From: Gracilimonas sp040877545
GTDB taxonomy: Bacteria; Bacteroidota; Rhodothermia; Balneolales; Balneolaceae
Reading direction: 5' to 3'
DNA length: 59,950 nt
Assembly: GCA_040877545.1 (NCBI GenBank)
Contig: JBBDNN010000094.1
Coordinates: forward strand, 1-59,950
Below are positions 26,967-36,745 of this stretch, piece by piece. The notes under the pieces were generated by a model. The model searched no databases and had not been told where the DNA came from. It saw only the letters and a list, made by a program, of their open reading frames with translations. Both the position numbers and the translations under genes were made by a program. Position 1 is the first letter of the stretch. Each line of letters opens with the position of its first letter.

Positions 26967-27890
26967 TTATTTAACAATGATTGCAGATTTAACCCTGCGT
27001 TGCCCTTTGTTGTCAAAAATTTTGTTATCGGATGGATGATTAACAACGCCCCCATCATTTATCCACATCGTACTTGATCCACCGCCGTCAAAATTAATGG
27101 CATCTTCGCAGCCGAGGCCGAGCATGAACTGTGCAAGCTCATTTAATGGCATACCTGTTGCCTGATCATGGCGGCCGTCAACAACTATAAATACGACAAT
27201 ATTTTTATTAGTTTTGCAAATGGCAGTTCTTGGATGCGTAGAATTAATGTGCCTAATCTCAATGGCCGTAGAACCTTCTCCATTTCTTATATTCTCTTTC
27301 ATCACCCCACCTGCTAATAACATATGGCCTCCGGCTATGGCAAACTCAACCTCATCCCATCTGTTCCAGTTTTCGCCAGGTCGCTCAACAAAATGCCATT
27401 TCTTATCATAATCAATCCCCACGGCAGCACTTCCCACAAATCGGGTAATTTCTTCAGGAGCATCATCGTGGTATGGAATGTCTTCTCCGGCAATCCTCAG
27501 GATCCCAGAATTATAGTAGTCACTGCTGCTACGACCTGCAAAGCCAGCATTGATTGCAACTAATGCCTCTGATTTTTCCCCATATTCTGAAATGGCCATG
27601 CGGTGAGGTTTACCTCCAAAAACATAGCTTGCTGTCACTTTCACCTCAACATCAGATTCATCCAGGTCAATAGCTACCAAATTGATAAATCTTGGTATCC
27701 CATTGTCATCTTTAAAATGCTGTTGGAAATGTTCTACACCGGGTTTAAGCATACGCCGGTCCCAGCTGTCATCATCCGATATAAAAAAACTTTCCAGTGC
27801 TGCAGTATCTTTGGGAGATTCAACGCGGTCCTGACCGTAAACTGTTGGCGCTAAGACAAAGAATAGCATTAACAAAAACAACATAATCAT
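26967..27890 (-). CDS. Secreted phosphodiester glycosidase (NAGPA family)
   Basis: 307 residues with a signal peptide (IMLFLLMLFFVLAPTVYGQ). NAGPA/DUF2233 domain: HRMAISEYGEKSEALVAINA with GFAG, then HPRTAICKTNKNIVVFIVVD and AINFDGGGSSTMWINDGG. The reaction known for the family is hydrolysis of N-acetylglucosamine-1-phosphodiesters, freeing GlcNAc and a 6-phosphorylated sugar. It follows the PHP gene by 20 bp. It is closer to the C-terminal domain of the plus-strand protein at 53492-55135 (shared RHPRTAIC-like and GRHDxAxGxPLxELAxFML patterns) than to its LamG-fused neighbour. Confidence 0.85.
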   Translation of the reverse strand: MIMLFLLMLFFVLAPTVYGQDRVESPKDTAALESFFISDDDSWDRRMLKPGVEHFQQHFKDDNGIPRFINLVAIDLDESDVEVKVTASYVFGGKPHRMAISEYGEKSEALVAINAGFAGRSSSDYYNSGILRIAGEDIPYHDDAPEEITRFVGSAAVGIDYDKKWHFVERPGENWNRWDEVEFAIAGGHMLLAGGVMKENIRNGEGSTAIEIRHINSTHPRTAICKTNKNIVVFIVVDGRHDQATGMPLNELAQFMLGLGCEDAINFDGGGSSTMWINDGGVVNHPSDNKIFDNKGQRRVKSAIIVK

Positions 27891-27910
27891 ATTTATTTGG
27901 CTTTAATTTC

Positions 27911-30361
27911 TCATACAAACCAGATGGGACTTGACCATGCAATTTCACCATCTTCACATATTATCCGCGTGTAATACCAGGAAAATTTATTTAATGGCTG
28001 CTCATCCCGCCAATCAATATTTACCTCTTTTTTCATGGGCACCTGCCTGTGAACTATTTCATTATTCCGGAAAATCACCACTTCTTCAATGTTTTCTTTA
28101 GCCTGTGATTTTATCTGGAAATTATACTCCGGGTTTGAAGATACTGCTACCTTATCTCCCATTATGGCCTGAGGAGAACGAAACAGCAAGCCAATTTTGG
28201 TTCCTGTGGTTCCGTATGTATGCCGGGATCGAATAGCTTCAAAAATTCCTTCGCGGCTTAAATCTTTTGCCCAAACAGCTGCTTTACCGATACCACCCCA
28301 ATGGTCCGGGCTTGCAATTATCCCGATTATATTTTTACGCTCCCAAACATCCTGCATATAAGGCCCTTTGAACCTTGCCCCGTGAATCGCCTGCTTCGGA
28401 CAATTCATATATTCATAAGAGCCGCGCCCCTGATATATTTCGGCAACCGGTTGCATTTTTTCATCCATATAATCCCAGTCTTTGGAAATATTGGTTCCCA
28501 TGTCTGCTATTTGGTGGGGAATGAATATAAATTCGGCACCATCTTTTTTCAGCTGCTCCCAGAGCTTTTTAGGAGTAATGTCGCCCACATGTGCATCATA
28601 AAAATGTGCAAAATGGGGATCAAGGAAAAGCAGGTTGTGATGGCCATATCCCTGTTCCTCTTTAGGTGCATCAGGTGGATGCCCTTGAGAAGTCCATTCC
28701 TGTGCCAATATCGTTACAAATGTACCTTCATCGTGGTTATTTCTAACTTGCTCTTTCAGATAATCCCATTGGGCAGCATCAAGATTATATCCATGGTCGG
28801 TCAGAGCTATGAAATCCAATTCCTGCACATCCCGGTTCAATTCGAAAACCTCCTTCACAGATGGATTCCATGACCTTCTACAAACGGAGATATCGGAATG
28901 ACTATGCAGATCACCAAAATATAATTTTAATGTATCACCCTTATACTGTACTTCCTGCCTTGGAAGCTCCAGGTTTATCTTTCTCATCTTCTCTTTCAAT
29001 GAGAATTTGGTTTCCGGCATTTTTAGTGGCACCGTTATAAGTTCAGACTTCTCCTCACTAACCGGAAGTTCACTGATTCCAAAACCGGATTTCCAGTTTA
29101 TATCTTCACCAATCTGTGTATGTGTAATGGGCAGGTCATCATACTGATAAACAGCATAACCATACTTGCCGCTGAAAGATATTGGTACAGGCTGCCTTTT
29201 TCCCTGCTGATCAAGAAGGCGGTTTCGTTCCGTCCATTTCTCACCCGAATATTTCCAAATAGTCGGTTTAGAACCAGACTGACGCAGCTCCATGAATTCC
29301 CTCGCAGTAACCCATAAAGCTCCACTTTGATCAAAAGCTATGCGGGGCCGGACAAGATTATATTTTTGGCGCGGGCTGTTCTCATAGTGCGTAATCCAGG
29401 GTGTATCTGTGTTTACAGAATCATTGTGGGTATCGGGAGAGACAGATTCAAACAGGTTTTTGGGCATGTAGAATCTATTATCGGTCCATTTTGCCACTAT
29501 AATACGCTGCTCGGTTATATTGCCGGAGAAATTATGATCAAAACTCTGAGCCTCCCAACACATCCAGATGTCATTCCCCTGATTGGCCAGAAATGGGCGT
29601 TTTTCCATGCGGATATTGGAAGTTAACTGAATTTCATTTTCCCATTTCCCATTCCTGAACCAGGCACCATAAATATCTCCGCTGCCATTGCGGATTGAAT
29701 CCCAAGCCGCAAATGTATCGCCATTTGGCAAAGCTAGAACTGCCGGATTGTTGCTGTTATAATTGGCATCAGTCAACCTATTTGGTTTGCCTGCCCCATT
29801 TGCATCAACTTTGGCACCGAGAATTACACGTTTACCCTTCTCACTTGATTCCCACAGGATATAGGCGTGATTTTCGTCAGCGGCAACAGCAGGAGTGATA
29901 TTAATTCTTGATGATTGCGGGATAATCGTATAGCTATTAGACTCTTGCTTCCCCTCTGCATCTAAAATCGAATAAGCTATCTCCCAGCGATCATTTTTTT
30001 CCAGAGAAAACGCCAGCATTATTTTGCCATCAAAAGAACAAATTGCCGGTTCAGAGAGTCCGGTAATGTTTTCTGGCTGAATGACAGCAATTTCATATAA
30101 ATCGTTTTCGCGATAGGTGAAAACCCGGAACTTTTTCTCAGGCAGTTCTCTTTCCAGAATAGCAATAATTTGGTTTCCTTGTTGATCAATAGCCAGGGCC
30201 GGATTTTCCTGAACATGACCAGGCCATTCCAGATCATTTTTCTTTTCTTCTGCAGATTTTTCATTGTGGGACAGATACAATGGTGTGCCAAAAGGGAAAA
30301 GCGAAATAATGCCAACGGATTTACATAAAGTTAAAAATTCTTTGCGATCAATTTTTTTCAT
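27911..30361 (-). CDS. PHP-type metal-dependent phosphoesterase with propeller-like N-terminus
   Basis: 816 residues. The N-terminus (DRKEFLTLCKSVGIISLFPF) is a probable export signal. Residues 45-480 read as repeats with alternating strands (AIDQQGNQIIAI, ICSFDGKIMLAF, AVAADENHAYILW, ALPNGDTFAAWD), as in BNR/TolB-type propellers. Residues 490-760 are a PHP domain: LYFGDLHSHSDIS, DFIALTDHGYN, EWTSQGHPP, FIFIPHQ and ASPDHWGG with the His/Asp metal ligands. Related DUF3604 proteins are thought to be metal-dependent phosphoesterases; the substrate is not known. Exported and placed before the NAGPA gene, it could be a phosphodiesterase that acts on the same glycan. Confidence 0.7.
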   Translation of the reverse strand: MKKIDRKEFLTLCKSVGIISLFPFGTPLYLSHNEKSAEEKKNDLEWPGHVQENPALAIDQQGNQIIAILERELPEKKFRVFTYRENDLYEIAVIQPENITGLSEPAICSFDGKIMLAFSLEKNDRWEIAYSILDAEGKQESNSYTIIPQSSRINITPAVAADENHAYILWESSEKGKRVILGAKVDANGAGKPNRLTDANYNSNNPAVLALPNGDTFAAWDSIRNGSGDIYGAWFRNGKWENEIQLTSNIRMEKRPFLANQGNDIWMCWEAQSFDHNFSGNITEQRIIVAKWTDNRFYMPKNLFESVSPDTHNDSVNTDTPWITHYENSPRQKYNLVRPRIAFDQSGALWVTAREFMELRQSGSKPTIWKYSGEKWTERNRLLDQQGKRQPVPISFSGKYGYAVYQYDDLPITHTQIGEDINWKSGFGISELPVSEEKSELITVPLKMPETKFSLKEKMRKINLELPRQEVQYKGDTLKLYFGDLHSHSDISVCRRSWNPSVKEVFELNRDVQELDFIALTDHGYNLDAAQWDYLKEQVRNNHDEGTFVTILAQEWTSQGHPPDAPKEEQGYGHHNLLFLDPHFAHFYDAHVGDITPKKLWEQLKKDGAEFIFIPHQIADMGTNISKDWDYMDEKMQPVAEIYQGRGSYEYMNCPKQAIHGARFKGPYMQDVWERKNIIGIIASPDHWGGIGKAAVWAKDLSREGIFEAIRSRHTYGTTGTKIGLLFRSPQAIMGDKVAVSSNPEYNFQIKSQAKENIEEVVIFRNNEIVHRQVPMKKEVNIDWRDEQPLNKFSWYYTRIICEDGEIAWSSPIWFV

Positions 30362-30398
30362 AACAGTTGTAAGCTTCCGTCAGCTCTTTTGGTGAAAA

Positions 30399-31826
30399 TT
30401 ATTTCAGGCTTTCATCATGATCATGAGATATTTCTTCGAGTGTCAGTCCTTTTGTTTCTCTGATTACTTTTCTCACAAAGAAAAATGCTATGATGCCGAA
30501 GGATGCGTAAATACCATAAGCAAGACCGAGACCAATTGTAGCAAGCAAGAAAGGAAAAGCCATAGTTGTTATAAAGTTAGACCCCCACTGAGCTATACCG
30601 CAAACTGCAAGTGCAGCACCGCGGAATTTATTTGGAAACATCTCACCGAGCATCACCCACATAACAGGGCCCCATGTTGTAGCAAAAAACGCGATATAGG
30701 CATTGGCTACAATAAGTGCCATAAATCCTTGTGTTCCTGCAAGTTCAAGTGTTCCGGCATCACCTTTTGCGGCAAATCCAAATATCAGGGCGAGGATACC
30801 TAACGTTACAGCCTGCCCTAAGGCGCCGACCAATAACAGAGGTTTTCTTCCCACACGGTCAACAAGGTAAATAGCTAAGAAGGTGAATACTACGTTTACC
30901 GACCCGCTAATTACGTTTGTCAGTAATGCATCCGATTCTGTAAAACCAGCAGCTTGCCACAGAACGGAACCATAATAAAATACCACATTGATACCCGTAA
31001 ATTGCTGAAGTGCAGCCAACCCGATTCCAGCCCATATGATGGGATGCAGATTCTTAGTCTTCTTATTAACAAGATCTGATAAGCTGGGTTTTTCTTTCCG
31101 TTGTACGGTTTTTCGGATTTCATCTATTTTGTCTGTTACATCAATGCCGTGGAATAAACTGGACAAAACGCCTTTAGCATCATCAAGTTTACCGGCGGAA
31201 ACAAGGTAACGTGGGGATTCCGGTACAAAAGTTAAAGCTATCAGGAAGACAGAGGCAGGAATAATTTCCGCCCAAAACATCCATTGCCAGGCTTCAAATC
31301 CCAGCCATAAAGAAGCTGTTGATGCTCCTGCAAGAGAGGCAATAATATAATTGCTTAAAAATGAAAAGAAGAGGCCAAGTACAATGGCAAGCTGCTGTAA
31401 AGAGATGAGTGCTCCGCGATATCGTGCGGGAGCAATTTCACCAATATATGCCGGTGCAATAATACTTGCAGCACCAACGGCAAGTCCGCCAAGTATGCGA
31501 TAAATTACAAATTCAGCAGAACTACCAGCAATTCCCGATCCAAAAGCACTGATAACAAACATGGCCGCTGTTACCAGCAAAACCGGTTTACGGCCGAATT
31601 TATCGGCAAGAGTTCCGGCAAAAAAAGCACCTACTGCACAACCCAGCAGCATGGAAGCCACATTGAACCCAGTTCCAACGGCATCAGAATTAAATGCCAG
31701 TTGAAGGGCATCCACCGTCCCGTTTATTACCCCGCTATCATAGCCAAAAAGAAATCCACCAAGAGCTGCGATTACGGAGAGAAATATCACTCGTACGGTA
31801 TTATCACCATTGTTATTCTGTACCAT
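30399..31826 (-). CDS. Sugar porter, MFS (XylE/GLUT type)
   Basis: 475 residues with 12 predicted membrane segments. Sugar-porter hallmarks: GGFLFGYDSGVINGT in helix 1, DKFGRKP and DRVGRKPLL (the two loop motifs), VPESPRYLVSAGKLDDA after helix 6, GLAALQQFTGINVVFYY in helix 7 and the end FFVRKVIRETKGLTLEEI. It brings a hexose or pentose into the cytoplasm by proton symport or facilitated diffusion. It heads the cluster 30399-15539, 37 bp before the PHP gene. A related element (AGGG-N17-TCTAA) at 31838-31863 is two bases too long to be a clear promoter copy. Confidence 0.92.
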   Translation of the reverse strand: MVQNNNGDNTVRVIFLSVIAALGGFLFGYDSGVINGTVDALQLAFNSDAVGTGFNVASMLLGCAVGAFFAGTLADKFGRKPVLLVTAAMFVISAFGSGIAGSSAEFVIYRILGGLAVGAASIIAPAYIGEIAPARYRGALISLQQLAIVLGLFFSFLSNYIIASLAGASTASLWLGFEAWQWMFWAEIIPASVFLIALTFVPESPRYLVSAGKLDDAKGVLSSLFHGIDVTDKIDEIRKTVQRKEKPSLSDLVNKKTKNLHPIIWAGIGLAALQQFTGINVVFYYGSVLWQAAGFTESDALLTNVISGSVNVVFTFLAIYLVDRVGRKPLLLVGALGQAVTLGILALIFGFAAKGDAGTLELAGTQGFMALIVANAYIAFFATTWGPVMWVMLGEMFPNKFRGAALAVCGIAQWGSNFITTMAFPFLLATIGLGLAYGIYASFGIIAFFFVRKVIRETKGLTLEEISHDHDESLK

Positions 31827-32006
31827 TTATAGAAGATTTAGATTATGGTTGAAATATGACCCTGCAGTCTTCTGCCAAGCTTGTATAAATATCAACTTCT
31901 TGTTGTGATATAAGAGCATTTACTATAGTATTACCAAGAATGTATACACTTAGCAGATGACCTGAAATTTTCTTTTCTGCTTTTTCTTTTTTCCCCGACT
32001 AAGGTA

Positions 32007-33677
32007 TTACCAGTTGAAATTTTGCACCAGGTTTTCGTTGATATTCAGTTCAGTTTGTGGAATTGGATATAAGTACATTCTACCCTCCCAAACCCGGTTT
32101 TCAACCAACTCCTTCTCATAATTAAAGCTGCCATCATTGTTTCGGGTAATTTCCATTCCATAAATTTCGGTAGTTGAAGGGCCAATTTCCCAACGTCTCA
32201 GGTCCCAGAAGCGATGATTTTCAAAAGCCAGTTCTACTCTTCGCTCATTTCTGAGTTTTTCACGGAAACCTGCCTGACTCATACCGGCAGGAAACTCCGG
32301 CATGTTTACACGGTTTCGCACCATATTTACTGCCTCGCGGGCTGTCATGCCCAGGCCAGCAGCGTTTTCGGGGCCATAGGCTTCATTCATAGCTTCAGCA
32401 TAATTGAGCAGAACTTCGCCATAACGGAATAGCACCCAGGTATGTATAGCCTGAGTTGTATTTCCAGGGTCTAAATTTACCTGTTCAATCACGTATTTTT
32501 TTAAGTAGTAGCCGGTTCTTGTTGCCCGTTCTCTTGGTGGGCCATCCAGGCCTCCGTTCCAGATTTCAACCATACGGCCTTTCCAGATGGAGTTGTTATA
32601 GATAACGGTTTCTTCCAATCTGGGATCACGTCCAGTATATGGGTTGTTTGGATTGTATCCTGAACCTGCTTCATCAATAGCTAAACCTGTAGATTGCATT
32701 TCATACGAATCTACCAGGTTCTGTGTTGGAGAAGTTCCCGGCTCGGCACCTTCAAAGCCAACTGGAAAATTGGATCGCTCAAAAATATTTGAAGCAGGAA
32801 GCCGACGTTCAAAAATCAGCTCATTGCTGGTTCTGTTATTAACCACATTGCTATAGTTATTTTCCAGAGTGTAATTGCCGGTATCAATAATATCTTTGGC
32901 AGCTTCAGCAGCAAGTTCCCATTTTGAATCATCACCAGATGGATTATGTAGAGGACTGGCAGCATATAATAATACGCGGGCTTTTAAAGCCATTGCCGCT
33001 CCTGATGTGGCGCGCCCGGTTTCCCTTTGTGGTACGCCGCTGTAGTCTTCAGGTAATCCAGGAATAGTTGCATCACATTCGTCAACTATAAACTCCACTA
33101 CTTCTTCAAATGAAGATTGTTCTACTGAATTTGCTTCTTCGGGTCCAAGTACCGTTGTAATTAGTGGTACATCACCATACCGTCTTATTAACTCGAAGTA
33201 AAAGTATGCCCGTAGAAATCTCGCCTCATATGGATAGTAAGAGAACTGCTCCATCATTTGATCGTAATCGGTATTGTATCTCCAGTCTTCGAAGGTTTCC
33301 CTTTCAGATTCTTCCAGGAACCGGTTTGCTGCTCGAATACCAGAATACATACTTGACCATTGAGCATCCACCGGCTGATTGGCACTCCAGCTGCCGTCGT
33401 TCATCAGTTGGATGTTTGAAAGACTCCATACTTCTTCCGCATCATCTGATGCGGAAGTCCTCATTGCACCATCTATTGGGTTTATTCCATGGGGCAAATG
33501 GCGATAAATATTATTCAGAAATTCCTTCGTACGCTGGAAATCACTGAAAATATCGTCCTGTGTATGCACGGTGGTTTCATCATAATTGAGGTAGTTACAA
33601 CTACCAAAACCAACCACTAATACTGCTATGGTTAAAACTTTTAAATATCTCATAATCTTCTTCATCTTATGTTTCAA
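32007..33677 (-). CDS. SusD/RagB-family outer-membrane glycan-binding lipoprotein
   Basis: 556 residues with lipobox VVGFGSC (Cys27). SusD hallmarks: ANRFLEESERE and the long RAYFYFELIRRYGDVPLIT helix region, ALKARVLLYAASPLHNP (TPR), and the C-terminal RRVELAFENHRFWDLRRW. SusD proteins cap the SusC transporter at the cell surface and bind the oligosaccharide. It starts 2 bp after the stop of the SusC gene at 33680, so the pair is translationally coupled. It ends the FecR-SusC-SusD-SusC-SusD operon. Confidence 0.93.
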   Translation of the reverse strand: MKHKMKKIMRYLKVLTIAVLVVGFGSCNYLNYDETTVHTQDDIFSDFQRTKEFLNNIYRHLPHGINPIDGAMRTSASDDAEEVWSLSNIQLMNDGSWSANQPVDAQWSSMYSGIRAANRFLEESERETFEDWRYNTDYDQMMEQFSYYPYEARFLRAYFYFELIRRYGDVPLITTVLGPEEANSVEQSSFEEVVEFIVDECDATIPGLPEDYSGVPQRETGRATSGAAMALKARVLLYAASPLHNPSGDDSKWELAAEAAKDIIDTGNYTLENNYSNVVNNRTSNELIFERRLPASNIFERSNFPVGFEGAEPGTSPTQNLVDSYEMQSTGLAIDEAGSGYNPNNPYTGRDPRLEETVIYNNSIWKGRMVEIWNGGLDGPPRERATRTGYYLKKYVIEQVNLDPGNTTQAIHTWVLFRYGEVLLNYAEAMNEAYGPENAAGLGMTAREAVNMVRNRVNMPEFPAGMSQAGFREKLRNERRVELAFENHRFWDLRRWEIGPSTTEIYGMEITRNNDGSFNYEKELVENRVWEGRMYLYPIPQTELNINENLVQNFNW

Positions 33678-33679
33678 AA

Positions 33680-36600
33680 TTAGAATGATATATCAATTCC
33701 CAGGTTATATGTACGAAGGATGGGGTATCCGGCAGTTAGATGTTCCGGATCTAACTCTGCTATATTATCTATAGAAAACAGGTTTGTACCCCATACTGAA
33801 ATCCGAATCTTCTCTACTCTCATCTGATTTACAAATGAATCAGGAAGGGTATAGTTTACTTCTAATTTTCTCAGTTTCAGATACGACCGATCTACAATCC
33901 AGATACTGTTTGGCCTGAAATTATTGGCCACGTTTTCAGTGGTCAGCCGTGGATAAGTAGCTGATCCTGAGGTTTCGGGAGTCCATCTGTTTTCATAATA
34001 GTGATCGGAAATAGTACTGTTATCTCTTAAAGGCCAATAGACACTTTGGGTGTTCAGGTAAGCATTATAATTACCCGTTCCCTGGAATAAGGCGGAAATG
34101 TCAAATCCGCCGTAATTCAACCCAAGGTTAAATGAATAGTAAATTTCCGGCAGTGCAGTAGAATATCCCAAGGCAATTTCATCGTATTCGTTGATAATAC
34201 CATCGCCATTTTGATCTCTGTACTTGATATCTCCAGACTGTACACCTGAAAACACCTGTGTAGGACTATTTTCTATGTCTTCCTGATCTTCAAAGAAACC
34301 TATTGCTTCCAAGCCAAAGGTTTGGCCAACAGGTTTACCAGTACGTCTCAGATAATCATGTGGCCTGAACTGCTCATTCATTTCCACAATTTCATTTCTG
34401 GCATAAGTTAACTGCCCGCCAAGGTGATATCCGAATTTGCCTATCCTGTCTTTCCAGAGAGCTTCAACTTCAATACCCCTGTTATCAACTATGCCATCTG
34501 TCTCAAGAGGTTTGGCAACCCCAATCACATCCGAAATACTTCCTTCAGTATTGGAAAGAATGTTGGTTCTTCTCTCGTAAAAAAGGTCTGTTGTTAAATC
34601 CAGTTTATCAAAAAGGCCAATATCAATTCCAATATTAGATTTGTATGCAGTTTCAACTGTATAGTTAGCAGTTGCTAGACGGCCTTCCGTAAAACCACCC
34701 TGATCAGAATTACTGTTCGTAAACCAATAACCTGCTGCGCGATCATACGTTTGCATATATGGCTTATTGGTAGGGATTAAGTCATTTCCACTTATTCCCC
34801 ACGAAGCCCGAAGTTTCAGGAAATCAACCGAATTAATATCCTGAAACAAATTTTCTTCAGATAAAATCCATGCTGCAGAAACTGCAGGAAAGAAATTAAA
34901 GCGGTTTCCAGCTTCCAGGTGGTTATTGCCGCTATAAGAAGCTGTTACATCAAACAGATATTTATCGGTAAGATTTAAATGAACACTTGCTGCCAGGTTT
35001 TGTCGGCGATAGGTGTTATTCTGACCTTCAAATATTCGCTCTGATTGATGGAAGAAAAGCTTTCCTTCCAGATAGCTATTGTCATTAGAAGTTTGGTAAT
35101 TCACCTCGCCAAAATAATCGGAGAAGATGCGCATATTTCCGAAACTGTCATTAAAAGCAAGGTCTGTATTTTCTCCATAAACTGTGCTGGATGTATCCAC
35201 AATGGTTCCACTCTGATCCCTGATAGGGGAAATAGATTCATAACTAAATCCCCGGTCGTACCGCTCATTAAAGGAACCATAGTTCATATAACTTGCTCCA
35301 ATTTCAATTCCCAATCCTTCCAGTATTTTACTGAAGTCCTGCTCAAGCATGCCGGTAAGGGAATACTGTCTTGAGTTGGGCTGCCCGTATCCCGTGTTTG
35401 TCAAAATGGCAACGGGGTTATTACCGTAGGTTTGAGTTCCGCCCCAGTTCCCACTTGGAGTTCTCACAGGAAAAGCGCCTGATGGGATGGAATATAAACC
35501 GCTAAAAATTTGTCCCGGGCCACTGCCTCTGTTTGGCAGGTTGCGCTCAACAATATTACCGGTTACATCAAGCTTTAGCAGCAAATCATCCCTCAAATTG
35601 ATATCAAGGTTACTACGAAAGTTTAACCGGCTATATTTCAGCTGTGTACTGTAATCTGCATTTTCATTTACCGGGCCGAATATTCCAGAGTCGTTCACTA
35701 TATTAAGAAGGGCGAAATAACGGGCACGATCTCCACCGCCACGAAAATTGACGTTATATTTTGTTCTGTTACCGGCATCCCTAAGTACTTCGTCATACCA
35801 ATTTATATTGGGATGTAAACGGGGAGAGTTACCGGAATCGTAGTCTTCAATATCTGCTGAACTGTAGCGTGGGTCTTCACCATCATTGGTTAAAGCCTCA
35901 TTTATTGCCCGTGCGTAAACGGGCCCTTCCACAAAAGAAGGAAGCTCTGTTGGCTGAGTAAATCCTCCACTTACCGATGCATCTACCTGCAGGCCTTCGG
36001 TGTTACCGCGTTTTGTGGTAATTAACAGAACACCGTTGGCTCCACGTTGCCCGTACCGGGCAAGGGCAGCTGCATCTTTTAAAAGGATAACATTTTCAAT
36101 TTCGTCTACAGAAATGCCGCCAAAATTTATTTCAGAAGTAAATGGTTTTTCAAAACCATCTATCAAAACAAGCGGGGTACTATTATTAAAAGTACCACGG
36201 CCTCTGATGTACATATCTGTCGAGATAGGTGGGGTTCCGCCATTTTGAAGAACAGTAAGTCCGGGAATCAAGCCGTATAAAGCATCTTCAGCATTTTGAA
36301 CCAAATTATTTTCTAAATCTTCGGTACCAGCCATTCCTACTGCACTTGTAAGGCTCCAGGCGCTTCGTGTGTCTCCATAACCAATGGGTACATTTTCATT
36401 GCTGTCGATGATAATTTTCATCGATACGGGTATAACGGCTACCGTGGTTTGAGTTAGGCCATTGGTTATTACATTTAAGTGCTGGCCTTCTTTTGCTTTT
36501 ATAGAAAAACGGCCGTCTTTATCTGTAGTAGTCGTTATTTCTGAATCTTCAACTACAGAAACAATAGCATTTGCAATCGGGCGGGTAGAACGATCGGTTA

Positions 36601-36703
36601 TATAGCCATTAATCTGTGCCTGTTGAGCAAAAACGTTGTGAATTGGTATTAGCCACACTAAAAGTGCAATGAGTACTAATAAATTTCTTTTATACTGCTT
36701 CAT
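33680..36703 (-). CDS. SusC/RagA-family TonB-dependent transporter (second pair, no STN domain)
   Basis: 1007 residues. Signal peptide ends at NVFAQ. A carboxypeptidase-regulatory-like domain (INGYITDRSTRPIANAIVS) comes directly after it, then a plug with GLIPGLTVLQNGG, IRGRGTFNNSTPLVLIDG and ARYGQRGANGVLLITTKRG, and a long beta barrel ending in an aromatic residue. There is no N-terminal STN domain, so it should not signal to FecR itself. It imports an oligosaccharide with its SusD partner 2 bp downstream. Following the first SusCD pair by 42 bp suggests two transporters for different lengths or forms of one glycan. Confidence 0.93.
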   Translation of the reverse strand: MKQYKRNLLVLIALLVWLIPIHNVFAQQAQINGYITDRSTRPIANAIVSVVEDSEITTTTDKDGRFSIKAKEGQHLNVITNGLTQTTVAVIPVSMKIIIDSNENVPIGYGDTRSAWSLTSAVGMAGTEDLENNLVQNAEDALYGLIPGLTVLQNGGTPPISTDMYIRGRGTFNNSTPLVLIDGFEKPFTSEINFGGISVDEIENVILLKDAAALARYGQRGANGVLLITTKRGNTEGLQVDASVSGGFTQPTELPSFVEGPVYARAINEALTNDGEDPRYSSADIEDYDSGNSPRLHPNINWYDEVLRDAGNRTKYNVNFRGGGDRARYFALLNIVNDSGIFGPVNENADYSTQLKYSRLNFRSNLDINLRDDLLLKLDVTGNIVERNLPNRGSGPGQIFSGLYSIPSGAFPVRTPSGNWGGTQTYGNNPVAILTNTGYGQPNSRQYSLTGMLEQDFSKILEGLGIEIGASYMNYGSFNERYDRGFSYESISPIRDQSGTIVDTSSTVYGENTDLAFNDSFGNMRIFSDYFGEVNYQTSNDNSYLEGKLFFHQSERIFEGQNNTYRRQNLAASVHLNLTDKYLFDVTASYSGNNHLEAGNRFNFFPAVSAAWILSEENLFQDINSVDFLKLRASWGISGNDLIPTNKPYMQTYDRAAGYWFTNSNSDQGGFTEGRLATANYTVETAYKSNIGIDIGLFDKLDLTTDLFYERRTNILSNTEGSISDVIGVAKPLETDGIVDNRGIEVEALWKDRIGKFGYHLGGQLTYARNEIVEMNEQFRPHDYLRRTGKPVGQTFGLEAIGFFEDQEDIENSPTQVFSGVQSGDIKYRDQNGDGIINEYDEIALGYSTALPEIYYSFNLGLNYGGFDISALFQGTGNYNAYLNTQSVYWPLRDNSTISDHYYENRWTPETSGSATYPRLTTENVANNFRPNSIWIVDRSYLKLRKLEVNYTLPDSFVNQMRVEKIRISVWGTNLFSIDNIAELDPEHLTAGYPILRTYNLGIDISF

Positions 36704-36745
36704 AATGTTGAGTTATTTTTATAAAACACTTTGAATTGCGGATTG

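Noticed and set aside
28301..28873. A 190-codon plus-strand frame opposite the PHP gene
   Set aside because: It is fully antisense to a clear protein with known domains, has many Cys/His/Phe and no family motif. Same reasoning for other long plus-strand frames between 1 and 51 kb.
31838..31863. AGGG...TCTAA upstream of the MFS gene
   Set aside because: Gap is 17 bases, not 15 as in all six good copies, so I do not count it as a member.
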